A stretch of 41,795 bases of DNA from Sphingomonas sp. GTDB taxonomy: Bacteria; Pseudomonadota; Alphaproteobacteria; Sphingomonadales; Sphingomonadaceae. Positions 25,691 through 34,955 of this stretch are shown here, in pieces. Numbering within the stretch: the first letter of the stretch is position 1; each line of letters begins with the position of its first letter. The notes under the pieces were generated by a model. The model saw only the letters and a list, made by a program, of their open reading frames with translations. It ran no database searches and was not told the DNA's origin. Where the stretch lies: contig NZ_JACDDV010000013.1 of the NCBI RefSeq assembly GCF_013816785.1, positions 1-41,795 on the forward strand. The letters run 5' to 3'. The position numbers were made by a program, and so were the translations under genes.

Positions 25691-26707
25691 ATGGGCCCAG
25701 GAGTGCGCTTCTTCTCGGATAATGCTGCCCTCGCCTGCCCGCAGGTGATGCGCGCGTTGGGCGACGCCAACCGGGTCGATATCCCTTATGACGGCGACGC
25801 CTGGAGCCAGCGGCTCGACGCCGCCTTTTCGACCCTGTTCGAAACCAAGGTCGCGGCGCTGTGGGTCGCCACAGGAACCGCCGCCAACTGCCTTGCGCTC
25901 GCTGCGATGTGCCCGCCGACCGGCGCGGTGATCTGTCACCGGGACGCCCATATCGAGGTCGACGAGGGCGGCGCGCCCGGCTTCTACACCCACGGCGCCA
26001 AGTTGATGCTGCTGGGCGGGGCGGGCGCCAAGATCGCGCCGGCCGCGATCGTCGACCTGTGCGAGCGGATTCGCCCCGACGTTCACCAGGTCCAGCCGGC
26101 CGCGATCTCGATCACCAACGCTACCGAATATGGGCTATCCTATCGCGCCGCGGAGGTTGCGGCGATCGGTGCCGAGGCGAAACGCCGCGGCTTGGGGCTG
26201 CACATGGACGGGGCGCGCTTCGCGAACGCCGTCGCCTTCACCGGCGAGACGCCGGCCGAACTGACTTGGCGCGCGGGGGTCGACGCGCTGTCGTTCGGCT
26301 TCGTCAAGAATGGCGGGATTAACGCCGAGGCGCTAATCTTCTTCGGACCCGAGCGGGCGACAAATGCGCGACGGATGCTCAAGCGCGCGGGCCACCTCCA
26401 GTCGAAGGGCCGCTTCCTCGCCGCGCAGCTGCTGGCGATGATCGAGGATGATTTGTGGCTGACCAACGCGCGCGCCGCCAATGCCGCCGCGGCCGCGTTG
26501 GCCGAAGGCGCGGGGCAGGAACGGCTGGTCCATCCGGTCGAAGCCAATGAGCTGTTCGTGCGCATGACAGCAAACGAAGCGGTGGCGCTGCGCGCCCAAG
26601 GCTTCGACTTCTACGACTGGGCGCCCGGCGAGGTGCGGCTCGTGACTAGCTGGAACCAGGACATGGAAGCGGTTGGCCGGCTGGCCGCGGCGATCGCCGC
26701 GCTTTGA
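25691..26707 (+). CDS. low-specificity threonine aldolase family (PLP enzyme)
   Basis: 338 residues from ATG 25691 (MGPGVRFFSDNAALACPQ). TTG 25667 would add eight residues and has a weak ribosome site, so the start is open. The N-terminal FFSDNAA is the family's usual beginning. Other motifs are VATGTAANCLAL, HRDAHIEVDEGGAP, LHMDGARFANAVA (PLP-contacting Asp and Arg) and SFGFVKNGG, where the Lys forms the PLP Schiff base (Lys206). It splits threonine or allo-threonine into glycine and acetaldehyde. Its stop overlaps the next gene's TTG start. Confidence 0.9.
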   Translation: MGPGVRFFSDNAALACPQVMRALGDANRVDIPYDGDAWSQRLDAAFSTLFETKVAALWVATGTAANCLALAAMCPPTGAVICHRDAHIEVDEGGAPGFYTHGAKLMLLGGAGAKIAPAAIVDLCERIRPDVHQVQPAAISITNATEYGLSYRAAEVAAIGAEAKRRGLGLHMDGARFANAVAFTGETPAELTWRAGVDALSFGFVKNGGINAEALIFFGPERATNARRMLKRAGHLQSKGRFLAAQLLAMIEDDLWLTNARAANAAAAALAEGAGQERLVHPVEANELFVRMTANEAVALRAQGFDFYDWAPGEVRLVTSWNQDMEAVGRLAAAIAAL

Positions 26708-27651
26708 GCCGGGAAGAGCCACGGGCCGCTGTCCGAATCGATGCGTCTATCATCATTCCATTCATCATCTTCACACTGGTGTGGAGCTCGACCTGGATCG
26801 TCATTCGGGGTCAGCTTGGCGTGGTTTCGCCGCAATGGTCCGTCGCCTACCGCTTCGCCATTGCCGCGGTGGCAATGGCGGTGGTGGCGCTGTGGCGGGG
26901 GCATTCGCTCAAGATGGATCGCGGCGGGCTGATCGCGGCCAGCATCATTGGCTTCACGCAATTTTGCCTGAACTTCAACGGCGTCTATCTCGCCGAACGG
27001 TTCATCACGTCGGGCGTCGTGGCGACGGTGTTCGCACTGCTGCTAATCCCCAACAGCCTGCTTGCCTGGGGCTTCCTCGGGCAGAAACCGAGTGCCCGTT
27101 TTCTCACCGCCGGAGCGGTCGCGGCCTCCGGGATTGGGCTGCTGTTCATGCATGAGCTGCGAACCAGTCCCGCTGCGGCAGGCCAGATTGGGATCGGGTT
27201 GGGACTGACACTAGTCGGACTGCTCGGCGCGTCAGCGGCCAATGTCTATCAGGCGGGGGAAGAGGCACGACGCCATCCGCTGTTCGCGCTGCTCGCCTGG
27301 TCGATGGCGATTGGGGCGGCGATCGACGCGGTAATCGCGCTGGCCGTCGCCGGGCCGCCAACCTTCGATCCCCGCCCGAGCTATTGGCTAGGCCTGCTCT
27401 ATCTTGCGTTGGCCGCCTCGGTGCTGTGCTTCAGCCTCTATTTTCCCGTGGTGCGCAAGATCGGCCCCGGCAAGGCCGCATATTCGAGCGTGCTGGTGCC
27501 GATCATCGCGATGGGCCTGTCGACAATGTTCGAGGGCTATTCGTGGAGCACGCTGTCGATTGCCGGCGGCGCGCTGGCGATCGGCGGAATGCTGGTCGCG
27601 CTGGTCGGGCGGCGGCGACCATTGCCCGCGGCGGCGCCCGATGCAGGCTGA
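26704..27651 (+). CDS. EamA/DMT-family membrane transporter
   Basis: A 315-residue membrane protein starting at a TTG that overlaps the aldolase stop (TTGA). About ten hydrophobic helices form two EamA halves. The first opens IIPFIIFTLVWSSTWIVIRG, with the family's W-S-S/T-W entry and YRFAIAAVAMAVVAL. The second has LGASAANVYQAGEEARR and the closing SSVLVPIIAMGLSTMFEGY. Members export metabolites such as amino acids or take up nucleotides; coupling to threonine aldolase suggests an amino-acid link (inference). A 52-base gap follows before pepN. Confidence 0.88.
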   Translation: MSREEPRAAVRIDASIIIPFIIFTLVWSSTWIVIRGQLGVVSPQWSVAYRFAIAAVAMAVVALWRGHSLKMDRGGLIAASIIGFTQFCLNFNGVYLAERFITSGVVATVFALLLIPNSLLAWGFLGQKPSARFLTAGAVAASGIGLLFMHELRTSPAAAGQIGIGLGLTLVGLLGASAANVYQAGEEARRHPLFALLAWSMAIGAAIDAVIALAVAGPPTFDPRPSYWLGLLYLALAASVLCFSLYFPVVRKIGPGKAAYSSVLVPIIAMGLSTMFEGYSWSTLSIAGGALAIGGMLVALVGRRRPLPAAAPDAG

Positions 27652-27703
27652 ATGATGATCGGGGCGTTGCGCCGAGCAGCGCCAGCCCTTAGGCGTCGCC
27701 GCC

Positions 27704-30307
27704 ATGTACGATGCCCGCCTCAATCCCGAAGCTCCGCCCGCGCCGGAGCATGTCGCCATTCATCGCAAGGATTATCAACCACCTGACTGGTGGGTGAGCG
27801 AGGTCGCGCTCGATGTCTTGCTCGACGAGGCGCGGACGCGGGTCCGATCGACACTCAATGTCGCGCGTAACGGCGATCATGACCGACCGTTGCGGCTGGC
27901 GGGAGACGGGTTGGAGCCGCTGACGGTTCATGTTGATGGCGGCGAGGCGCGCTGGACGATGGACCGCGGCTCGCTGGTGATCGAGCTCGGTTCGGCCAGG
28001 GCGACGATCGAGACCGAGGTCGAGTTGGCGCCCACCGCGAACAGCCGGCTGATGGGCCTCTACGCTTCGGGAGGGATGCTCTGCACTCAATGCGAAAGCG
28101 AGGGATTTCGGCGCATTACCTTCCATCCCGACCGGCCCGACGTGCTGTCGGTCTATCGGGTGCGGATGAGCGCCGACAAGGCGCGCTATCCGGTGCTGCT
28201 CGCCAACGGCAACCTCGTCGACAGCGGTGACGGCGAAGGCGGCACTCATTGGGCGGAATGGCACGACCCCTTCCCAAAGCCCTCCTATTTGTTCGCGATG
28301 GTGGCCGGCGACCTGTCGCCCAACCGCGACAGCTTCACCACCATGAGCGGGCGCAAGGTCGATCTCGGCATCTGGGTGCGCGAAGCGGATTTGCCGCGTA
28401 CTGCGCACGCGATGACCAGCCTCAAACAGGCGATGGCTTGGGACGAGCGAGCGTACGGCCGCGAATATGACCTCGATCGTTTCAACATCGTCGCGGTCGA
28501 CGATTTCAACTTCGGCGCGATGGAGAATAAAGGCCTCAACATCTTCAACTCGCGCTTCGTCCTGGCCGACCAGGACACCGCGACCGATGCCGATTTCGAC
28601 GCCATCGCCGGGGTCGTCGGCCATGAATATTTCCACAATTGGTCGGGCGACCGGGTGACCTGCCGCGACTGGTTTCAGCTATCGTTGAAAGAAGGCTTCA
28701 CCGTGTTTCGCGACCAGAGCTTTTCGGCCGATATCGGGTCCGAAGCGGTCAAGCGGATCGACGATGTGCGCCTGCTCCGGTCAGCGCAGTTCCCCGAGGA
28801 TTCCGGCCCGCTGGCGCACTCCGTGCGGCCCGACTCCTATATCGAGATTACCAACTTCTACACCGCGACGGTCTACAATAAGGGCGCCGAAGTCATCCGC
28901 ATGATGCACACGATTTTGGGCGCGGACGCGTTCCGGAAAGGCAGCGACCTTTATTTCGAGCGGCACGATGGCGAGGCCGCGACATGCGAGGATTTCGTCA
29001 CCGCGATGGAGGATGCCAGCGGGGCCGATCTTGGGCAATTCCGCTTGTGGTACAGCCAGGCGGGAACGCCCCGCGTCACCGCGAGGCTCGACCATGACGC
29101 GGCAGCCGCGAAGGCTATCCTGACGTTGACGCAGGCGGTGCCCGATGCGCCCGGCCAGACAGGCAAGGCGCCGATGGTGGTACCGCTAAAGGTTGCCCTG
29201 CTCGGCGCGGAAAGCGGCACGGCGCTGGGCGAGGAGCAGCTGATCTTGCTCGATTCAGGGGAGGTCAGCGTCGACTTTGGGAATGTGGGCGAGGTGCCCC
29301 TGCTGTCGATCAACCGCGATTTTTCGGCACCGGTGATCCTCGACGTAACGCGCCGCGGGGGCGAGCTCGAGCGGTTAGCGGCGGTCGATCCCAACCCTTT
29401 TGCGCGCTACGAGGCGGGGCAGGAGCTTATGCTGCGCGCGCTCATTGCCGTCGCAGCAGGTGAAGAAGTCAATCGAGCGCCGGTGATCGAGGCGATGCGC
29501 GGCACGCTGTGCTCCAACGCGCTCGATCCCGCCTTCAAGGGCGAGGCGCTGACCATGCCCTCGGAAAGCCTGATCGGCGACCGAATGGCAATCGTCGACC
29601 CTGACGCCATTCACGCGAGCCGAGAGACGCTGCGCCAGGCGGTGGGCGTCGCGCTGGTCGACGATCTCACCGCTGCCCAATCGGCGAGCGCCCCAGGTAG
29701 CGACCTATCGCCCAGCGCCAAGGGCGTTCGCCGCCTGAAGACCGTGGCGCTCTCGCTGCTTGCAGCGGGCGATCCTGCTCGCGGTGGAGCGCTCGGCAAG
29801 GCGCAATATGACGCGGCCGACAATATGACCGACCGGCAAGGCGCGCTCGCAGTGCTCGCCAGCCTCGAGAGGGCCGATCGCGAGGCCGCGTTCGCCGATT
29901 TTTACGAGCGCTACCGCGGCGACACGCTAGTGCTCGACAAATGGTTCGCGCTGCAGGCGGCGGCGATGCGCGGCGACACTCTCGACGTGGTCGAACGGCT
30001 AGCGGCGCATGCCGACTTCACGCTCAAGAACCCCAACCGCTGGCGCGCGCTGGTCGGCAATCTTGCTGCCAACCAGATGGCGTTCCACGATGCCTCGGGC
30101 CGTGGCTATGGTTTTGTCGCTGAGATGATTATCGCGGCCGACAAACTCAATCCGCAGGTCGCGGCGCGGCAAGTGCCGGTATTCGGTCGTTGGCGGCGGA
30201 TGGAGCCCAGGCGAGCCGACCTGATGCGCGCCGAATTGGAGCGAATTGTGGGGACGCCGGGTCTATCGAGAGACGTGTTCGAGCAGGCGTCGAAGAGCTT
30301 GGCTTAG
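27704..30307 (+). CDS. pepN: aminopeptidase N (M1 family)
   Basis: An 867-residue M1 zinc aminopeptidase of normal length. The substrate loop FNFGAMENKGLNIFN lies near residue 268, the zinc motif VGHEYFHNWSGDRVTC (HExxH) near 305-320, and the third ligand Glu in SLKEGFTVFRDQ about 20 residues later. Tyr-containing FYTATVYNKGAEVIRM supplies the transition-state Tyr. The C-terminal helical half (about 530-867) is the DUF3458-type domain of PepN. It removes N-terminal residues from peptides in the cytoplasm. Its stop overlaps the stop of the lipoprotein gene on the other strand, leaving no intergenic space. Confidence 0.96.
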   Translation: MYDARLNPEAPPAPEHVAIHRKDYQPPDWWVSEVALDVLLDEARTRVRSTLNVARNGDHDRPLRLAGDGLEPLTVHVDGGEARWTMDRGSLVIELGSARATIETEVELAPTANSRLMGLYASGGMLCTQCESEGFRRITFHPDRPDVLSVYRVRMSADKARYPVLLANGNLVDSGDGEGGTHWAEWHDPFPKPSYLFAMVAGDLSPNRDSFTTMSGRKVDLGIWVREADLPRTAHAMTSLKQAMAWDERAYGREYDLDRFNIVAVDDFNFGAMENKGLNIFNSRFVLADQDTATDADFDAIAGVVGHEYFHNWSGDRVTCRDWFQLSLKEGFTVFRDQSFSADIGSEAVKRIDDVRLLRSAQFPEDSGPLAHSVRPDSYIEITNFYTATVYNKGAEVIRMMHTILGADAFRKGSDLYFERHDGEAATCEDFVTAMEDASGADLGQFRLWYSQAGTPRVTARLDHDAAAAKAILTLTQAVPDAPGQTGKAPMVVPLKVALLGAESGTALGEEQLILLDSGEVSVDFGNVGEVPLLSINRDFSAPVILDVTRRGGELERLAAVDPNPFARYEAGQELMLRALIAVAAGEEVNRAPVIEAMRGTLCSNALDPAFKGEALTMPSESLIGDRMAIVDPDAIHASRETLRQAVGVALVDDLTAAQSASAPGSDLSPSAKGVRRLKTVALSLLAAGDPARGGALGKAQYDAADNMTDRQGALAVLASLERADREAAFADFYERYRGDTLVLDKWFALQAAAMRGDTLDVVERLAAHADFTLKNPNRWRALVGNLAANQMAFHDASGRGYGFVAEMIIAADKLNPQVAARQVPVFGRWRRMEPRRADLMRAELERIVGTPGLSRDVFEQASKSLA

Positions 30308-30897
30308 GGGCGGCCGCCGATCCAGTTCGCGACTTCGGCCGCGACCTGGTTGGCGGCGGCGTTGAGCGCCGGGCCGACCGTCGCCGCGGTGCCGTCGGCG
30401 GGAACGCTTGCTTCGAAGCGGCGGGTTTCGACGCGCGTCCCGCCCGCGCTCGACAGCGCGCCGTCATAGCGCACGACGACCGCGCCGGTCTGCGTATCAT
30501 AGCCGAAGCGCGATAGCGTTCCGCTCAAGTTCAGGCCCGGGTCGAGCGTCGCTTGGCGCGGATCGAGCACGACGCGACTCGTAGTCCGCTTGGTCGTTTC
30601 CTGGAGCAGGTTCTGGAATAGCTTGTCGGGGCTTTCGACCCATTGCAAATTGGTGACATAAGCGACCGCGGTCGGGCCGACGAGCGCCGGGACGCGGGTC
30701 GTCGAGAGTTCCTTGGGGATTACCGGAACGTCGATGGTCAGCGCTTCGCCAGGCGCTGCGCTGCGCGCAATGCTGGCCGGAGCGGGAGCGACGCTGGTCA
30801 GGGTAAGCAGCGTCGGCGGGACCTTCTTGCCGCCGAAGCAGGCGGCGAGTGACAGCGTGCCCAAGGCGATCAGCAACCGGCGGGACGTGCGCATCAT
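30304..30897 (-). CDS. ABC-type transport auxiliary lipoprotein (PqiC-like)
   Basis: A 197-residue lipoprotein: the basic start MMRTSRRLLIALG, then lipobox LAAC with Cys20 as the lipid-bearing residue. The mature domain has the ABC_trans_aux (PF03886) pattern: LLTLTSVAPAPAS, LTIDVPVIPKELSTTRVPAL, AYVTNLQWVESPDKLFQNLL and the later AATVGPALNAAANQVAAEVA. It would sit on the periplasmic face of the outer membrane or envelope and receive lipid from the MCE protein. It is the last gene of the mla operon, with an ATGA overlap to the MCE gene. Confidence 0.88.
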   Translation of the reverse strand: MMRTSRRLLIALGTLSLAACFGGKKVPPTLLTLTSVAPAPASIARSAAPGEALTIDVPVIPKELSTTRVPALVGPTAVAYVTNLQWVESPDKLFQNLLQETTKRTTSRVVLDPRQATLDPGLNLSGTLSRFGYDTQTGAVVVRYDGALSSAGGTRVETRRFEASVPADGTAATVGPALNAAANQVAAEVANWIGGRP

Positions 30898-31847
30898 TTG
30901 GTCTTTCCAGGCTTATAGTCGGGCAGCTTCTCGGGGCCGAGCACCCCCAGCGCGCCGTCATTGTTGAGGCGGTCGGAGAATTGGCTGAGCGAGCCCGACA
31001 GGTCGCGCAGATCGCGCACCAGTCGGTTGGCTTCGGGCAGCGTCGACTTGGTCAGATTTTGAATGCCCGGCCGCGCATCGGCGATCATCGCATCGAGATT
31101 GTCAGTCGCGCGCTGCACTCCGGCGATGGCCTTGCGCAAATCCTGGGCGGCGGGTTTGCCCTGCTCGTTGACCAGGCGGTTGGTCGAATCGGCGAGGATG
31201 CCGACACGCTGCGCGGCGATGCCCGCATTCTGAGCGGCAATCCTGGCATCTCTCATTGCGTCGGCGAGATCGGGCGCGCGCTCGGCGAGAACCCGCGTCG
31301 TCTTGTCGACATTCTCGAGGATGTCGGCGATCGAATTCTGGTTCTTGTCGCTGAGCAACTCGGTGAGGCGCTCGGTAAGGCGCTGGATGCGGTCGATCAG
31401 CTCCGGTGCCGAGTTCAAAAGCGCGCCGAGACCGCCCGAGCTGGCCGGGATCACCGGGCAGCCCTGGGGCCCCAACTGCTGCAGCGCCCGAGCGCCCTTG
31501 ACTGCGCCTTCCAGCGCAATCTCGCTGACCCCGGTGAAGCCGACCCCCTTGATCTGGGCGGTGGTACCCTGGAGAATCGGGGTTTGCGCATCGACCGTGA
31601 CCCGGACCCAGACGAATTCGGGCCGTTCGGGCAGCAAACTGATCTTTTCGATCTGGCCGACCGGGACTCCCTGGAAATTGACCGCCGAGCCCTTGTTCAG
31701 GCCACCGACTCCCTGGCTGAAATAAATGTCGAAACATTTGGTGGCGCTGTTCGACAGGCCGGCGAGCCAGACGATGAACAATAGCAGCCCAGCCAAGAGG
31801 ACAAGGGTGACGGTGCCGACGAGCACATGGTTCGAACGCGTTTCCAT
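30894..31847 (-). CDS. MlaD/MCE-domain lipid-transport protein
   Basis: A 317-residue protein with one N-terminal membrane helix (LVGTVTLVLLAGLLLFIVWL), then one MCE domain (about 38-120: VGGLNKGSAVNFQGVPVGQI and TAQIKGVGFTGVSEIAL), then a long predicted coiled-coil (about 150-300) rich in Ala, Asp and Arg that could build a hydrophobic tunnel. It is longer than E. coli MlaD (about 180 residues) because of this tail. It anchors in the inner membrane and channels phospholipid across the periplasm. Six bases separate it from the ATPase gene. Confidence 0.93.
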   Translation of the reverse strand: METRSNHVLVGTVTLVLLAGLLLFIVWLAGLSNSATKCFDIYFSQGVGGLNKGSAVNFQGVPVGQIEKISLLPERPEFVWVRVTVDAQTPILQGTTAQIKGVGFTGVSEIALEGAVKGARALQQLGPQGCPVIPASSGGLGALLNSAPELIDRIQRLTERLTELLSDKNQNSIADILENVDKTTRVLAERAPDLADAMRDARIAAQNAGIAAQRVGILADSTNRLVNEQGKPAAQDLRKAIAGVQRATDNLDAMIADARPGIQNLTKSTLPEANRLVRDLRDLSGSLSQFSDRLNNDGALGVLGPEKLPDYKPGKTK

Positions 31848-31853
31848 CGGCGC

Positions 31854-32633
31854 TTACTGCCCCTTCAGCCCGGCGACGGCGGCGCGTCCGCGGGGCCCGT
31901 TAAAATATTCCTGGATCCAAGGATGGTCCAATGCGAGCAATTCTTCAATCGTTCCAACCGCGATCACCTTTTTATCGGCAATCACCGCGACTCGGTCGCA
32001 GATTGCCCACAGCGTGTCGAGGTCGTGGGTGATGAGGAACACGGTCAGTTCAAGCTTTTGCTTTAATCCCTCGATCAATTCGTCGAACGCGGCGGCGCCG
32101 ATCGGATCAAGGCCGGCGGTCGGCTCGTCGAGAAACAGCAGTTCGGGATCGAGCGCCAAGGCGCGGGCAAGGCCGGCACGTTTCCTCATCCCGCCCGACA
32201 GTTCAGAGGGAAATTTGGGCCCGGCGTCGGCTTCGAGGCCCGACATGGCGATCTTGTAGCTGGCGATCTCGTCAAGCAGCGGCGGTTTGATGAAGGGGAA
32301 ATACTCGTGGATCGGGACCTCGACATTCTCCGCCACGGTCAGCGTCGAGAAAAGCGCGCCATTCTGGAACAGGACGCCCCAGCGGCGGCGGATGTTCTTT
32401 GCCTCATCCTCTTCGCGCCCGATCATCGTCTCGCCGAGTACCTCGATTTCGCCGGCAAGCGGAACCTGCAACCCGATGATCGAGCGCATTAGTACCGACT
32501 TGCCGGTCCCCGACCCGCCGACCACGCCGAGAATCTCTCCGCGCCGGACGTCGAGATCGAGGCCGTCGTGGATGACCTGTTCGCCAAACGCATTCTTGAG
32601 TCCGCGGACGGTGATGATCGTGTCGTCGCTCAT
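31854..32633 (-). CDS. mlaF: MlaF-type ABC ATPase
   Basis: A 259-residue ATP-binding subunit. Walker A is GGSGTGKSVLMRSIIG, Q-loop WGVLFQNGALFSTLTVAENV, signature ELSGGMRKRAGLARAL, Walker B PELLFLDEPTAGLDPIG, and the H-loop His in FLITHDLDT. The SGGMRKR and LDPIG forms are typical of the Mla/MCE class. It drives lipid transport together with the permease encoded immediately upstream, whose stop overlaps this start (ATGA). Confidence 0.94.
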   Translation of the reverse strand: MSDDTIITVRGLKNAFGEQVIHDGLDLDVRRGEILGVVGGSGTGKSVLMRSIIGLQVPLAGEIEVLGETMIGREEDEAKNIRRRWGVLFQNGALFSTLTVAENVEVPIHEYFPFIKPPLLDEIASYKIAMSGLEADAGPKFPSELSGGMRKRAGLARALALDPELLFLDEPTAGLDPIGAAAFDELIEGLKQKLELTVFLITHDLDTLWAICDRVAVIADKKVIAVGTIEELLALDHPWIQEYFNGPRGRAAVAGLKGQ

Positions 32634-33733
32634 GCCCAGCCAACCGAGGAAAAGAACACGGCGAATACCGCGTCGAGCACGATCACCAGAAAGATTGACT
32701 GGACAACCGCGTTGGTCGTGCGGGAGCCAACCTCCTCGCTATTGCCTTGGACCAGCATGCCCTGAAAGCAGCCGGCCAGGGCGATGATGAAGCCAAACAC
32801 CGGCGCCTTGATCAAGCCGACCCACAGGTCGGACATCGGGACGACTTCTTGCAGCCGCTGGATATAGGTCGAAGGCGGAATGCCGAGCGAAACCCAAACG
32901 AAAATTCCGCCACCCAGAAGCGACATGATCATGGCGAAAAATGCGAGCAGCGGCATCATCACGATCGCCGCCAGCATTCGCGGCACGACCAGCGCCTCGA
33001 TCGGCGAGACGCCGATGGTGCGCATCGCGTCGACTTCTTCGGTGATCTTCATCGTCCCGATCTGAGCGGCGAAGGCCGAACCGGAACGGCCGGCGACCAT
33101 GATGGCGGTCATCAGCGTCGCCAGCTCGCGCACCGAGATTCGGCCGATCAGGTTGATCGTGTAGACTTCGGCACCGAACTGCTGCAGCTGGACCGCGCCC
33201 TGCTGTCCGATGACGACGCCGATCAGGAAGGTCATCAGCCCGATGATGCCGAGCGCGCGCACTCCGACAAGGTCGAACCGCTGAATGACGGCGTTGATAC
33301 GAAACCGCTTTGGGCGACGGGCAATCGCGGCGAAGGCGACCAGGACCGCACCGAGGAAACCGACCAAACCAACCAGGGTCTTGCCGGTTTCCGATACCCA
33401 AAGCCCCAGCTCGTCGAGCGTCTTTGTGGGGCCAGTGCGCTCCTCGGGGCGGATTCGCGCGGGGTGGTCGGCCTCGGCGACTTGCTCGAGCAGGCCCTGA
33501 ACGTCCTTCGAAGCGCCGACTACCTTCGCCCCGCGATCGCGCACGGTGCGGTGGATCAGCCAGGCACCGACCGTGTCGATCTTCTCGACGCCGCTCAAGT
33601 CGATGGTCAGCGGGTCGGGAGCCTCGGCGAGTTGGCGCTGGATCGAGCCGACGCGCGCGATGGTCAGCGACCCGACGCAGCGGAACGCATCCCGGTCGGT
33701 GCCGGATTCGGTCGAGGTGGTCGCAGCCCCCAT
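32630..33733 (-). CDS. mlaE: MlaE-type permease with N-terminal STAS domain
   Basis: 367 residues from ATG 33733; the frame is open to 33880 but that overlaps the divergent gene start. Residues 1-100 form a STAS domain (LTIDLSGVEKIDTVGAWLIH), which in E. coli is the separate MlaB. Residues 120-367 are the MlaE permease with several membrane helices and the conserved GRISVRELATLMTAIMVAGR ... GSAFAAQIGTMKITEEVDAM and MRTIGVSPIEALVVPRM. The operon has no MlaC-type periplasmic carrier gene. It probably keeps the outer-membrane lipid balance or imports lipids. Confidence 0.93.
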   Translation of the reverse strand: MGAATTSTESGTDRDAFRCVGSLTIARVGSIQRQLAEAPDPLTIDLSGVEKIDTVGAWLIHRTVRDRGAKVVGASKDVQGLLEQVAEADHPARIRPEERTGPTKTLDELGLWVSETGKTLVGLVGFLGAVLVAFAAIARRPKRFRINAVIQRFDLVGVRALGIIGLMTFLIGVVIGQQGAVQLQQFGAEVYTINLIGRISVRELATLMTAIMVAGRSGSAFAAQIGTMKITEEVDAMRTIGVSPIEALVVPRMLAAIVMMPLLAFFAMIMSLLGGGIFVWVSLGIPPSTYIQRLQEVVPMSDLWVGLIKAPVFGFIIALAGCFQGMLVQGNSEEVGSRTTNAVVQSIFLVIVLDAVFAVFFSSVGWA

Positions 33734-33824
33734 GGTAGCGGACCCTGCTCGAATTGATTGCCAGCGGCAAGCCCGAACGATTTGCCCCTTTGCTGCCAGA
33801 GCTGTTGGCTTATAGCGGCGTTCG

Positions 33825-34955
33825 ATGACGAGTGATCCCCCCGTCGGCCTGCGGCCGCTGTTCCTGACGGTCGGAGCCAATGAGGCGCGGGCCTTTGGAA
33901 TGGACGCGGCCGACCGTGCGCGGGCGCTAGCGGCCCAAGCTGGCTTGGAGCCGGCCGACAGTGCCGAGCCTGGGCGATCAGCAATTATTGCCGACCTTGC
34001 CTACACCTGGGATCCAGTTTGGCTGGGCGTGATTGAGCGGCGGCCCGGCGCGCGGTTGGTCGCCGACGGGGCGACTGTTCTGGTTCACGTGCCGTCGGAC
34101 GGCAACGCCGGGACCGTGGTCGACGCGATGCGGAACGGACGCTGGTCGGGCGAAGGTTATGAGGCGCTCGACCCGGAGCAGGCCGAGATCAGCAACCACC
34201 AGCTGCGCAAGCGCGAGCGGCCATTTGTGATGAAGCTGGACCCGGCCGACCCGGAGCCGGTCGAGCGGGCCGCCTACGACGCTAGCTACAAGGGGGTGAC
34301 CGACGCGCTGACGCTTTATTTGTGGCGGCGCTCGGCCTTCTACCTGACGCGCTGGGCGGCGCGAGCGGGATTGTCGCCCAACATTGTGACTGCGGTCGGC
34401 GCGGCCTTGTGCGTCGCCGCCTTCTTCCTCTTCTACCAGGGTTGGTATTGGACCGGGGTAGCGGCGTCGTTCGGCTTCATGGTGCTCGACACGGTCGACG
34501 GTAAGTTGGCGCGCTGCACCGGTCAGTCGTCGAAATGGGGCAATGTGTTCGACCATGGCATCGATTTGATCCATCCACCCTTCTGGTGGTGGGCGTGGTC
34601 CGAGGGGCTGGCGGCGTACGGGCGGCCGTTCGAGCGGGTGTTCGAGCTGTTGATCGTCGGCGCGATCGTTTTGGGCTACGTCGCCCAGCGCGTGATCGAA
34701 GGCATTTTCATGCGCCGTTTCGGAATGCACATCCATGTGTGGAAGCCGATCGACAGCCGATTCCGGCTGATCACCGCGCGGCGCAACCCCAACATGGTGA
34801 TCCTGGTCGCCGCGTTGGCGGTGAGGCGGCCCGACCTGGGCATCGAGTTGGTCGCGCTGTGGACGATAGTGTCGCTGATTTTCCACGCCGTGCGGCTGGC
34901 GAAGGCCAATGCCCGACGCGACCGGGGCCTTCCGGTAACTAGCTGGCTTTCATGA
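33825..34955 (+). CDS. CDP-alcohol phosphatidyltransferase family protein
   Basis: A 376-residue protein. The catalytic signature D225-G-x2-A-R230-x8-G239-x3-D243-x3-D247 is complete (VDGKLARCTGQSSKWGNVFD then HGID), with several membrane helices from about residue 165. The SYKGVTDALT entry to this domain resembles inositol-phosphate-type transferases. Residues 1-150 are an extra cytoplasmic domain I do not recognise, possibly a worn-down nucleotidyltransferase fold. It would join a CDP-activated alcohol to a second alcohol, making a phosphodiester lipid or solute. The next gene overlaps by four bases. Confidence 0.9.
   Translation: MTSDPPVGLRPLFLTVGANEARAFGMDAADRARALAAQAGLEPADSAEPGRSAIIADLAYTWDPVWLGVIERRPGARLVADGATVLVHVPSDGNAGTVVDAMRNGRWSGEGYEALDPEQAEISNHQLRKRERPFVMKLDPADPEPVERAAYDASYKGVTDALTLYLWRRSAFYLTRWAARAGLSPNIVTAVGAALCVAAFFLFYQGWYWTGVAASFGFMVLDTVDGKLARCTGQSSKWGNVFDHGIDLIHPPFWWWAWSEGLAAYGRPFERVFELLIVGAIVLGYVAQRVIEGIFMRRFGMHIHVWKPIDSRFRLITARRNPNMVILVAALAVRRPDLGIELVALWTIVSLIFHAVRLAKANARRDRGLPVTSWLS

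Noticed and set aside
32747-33757. 336-residue plus-strand frame opposite mlaE
   Set aside because: Antisense to a well-supported permease; rich in His/Asp/Arg as expected for the mirror of membrane codons.
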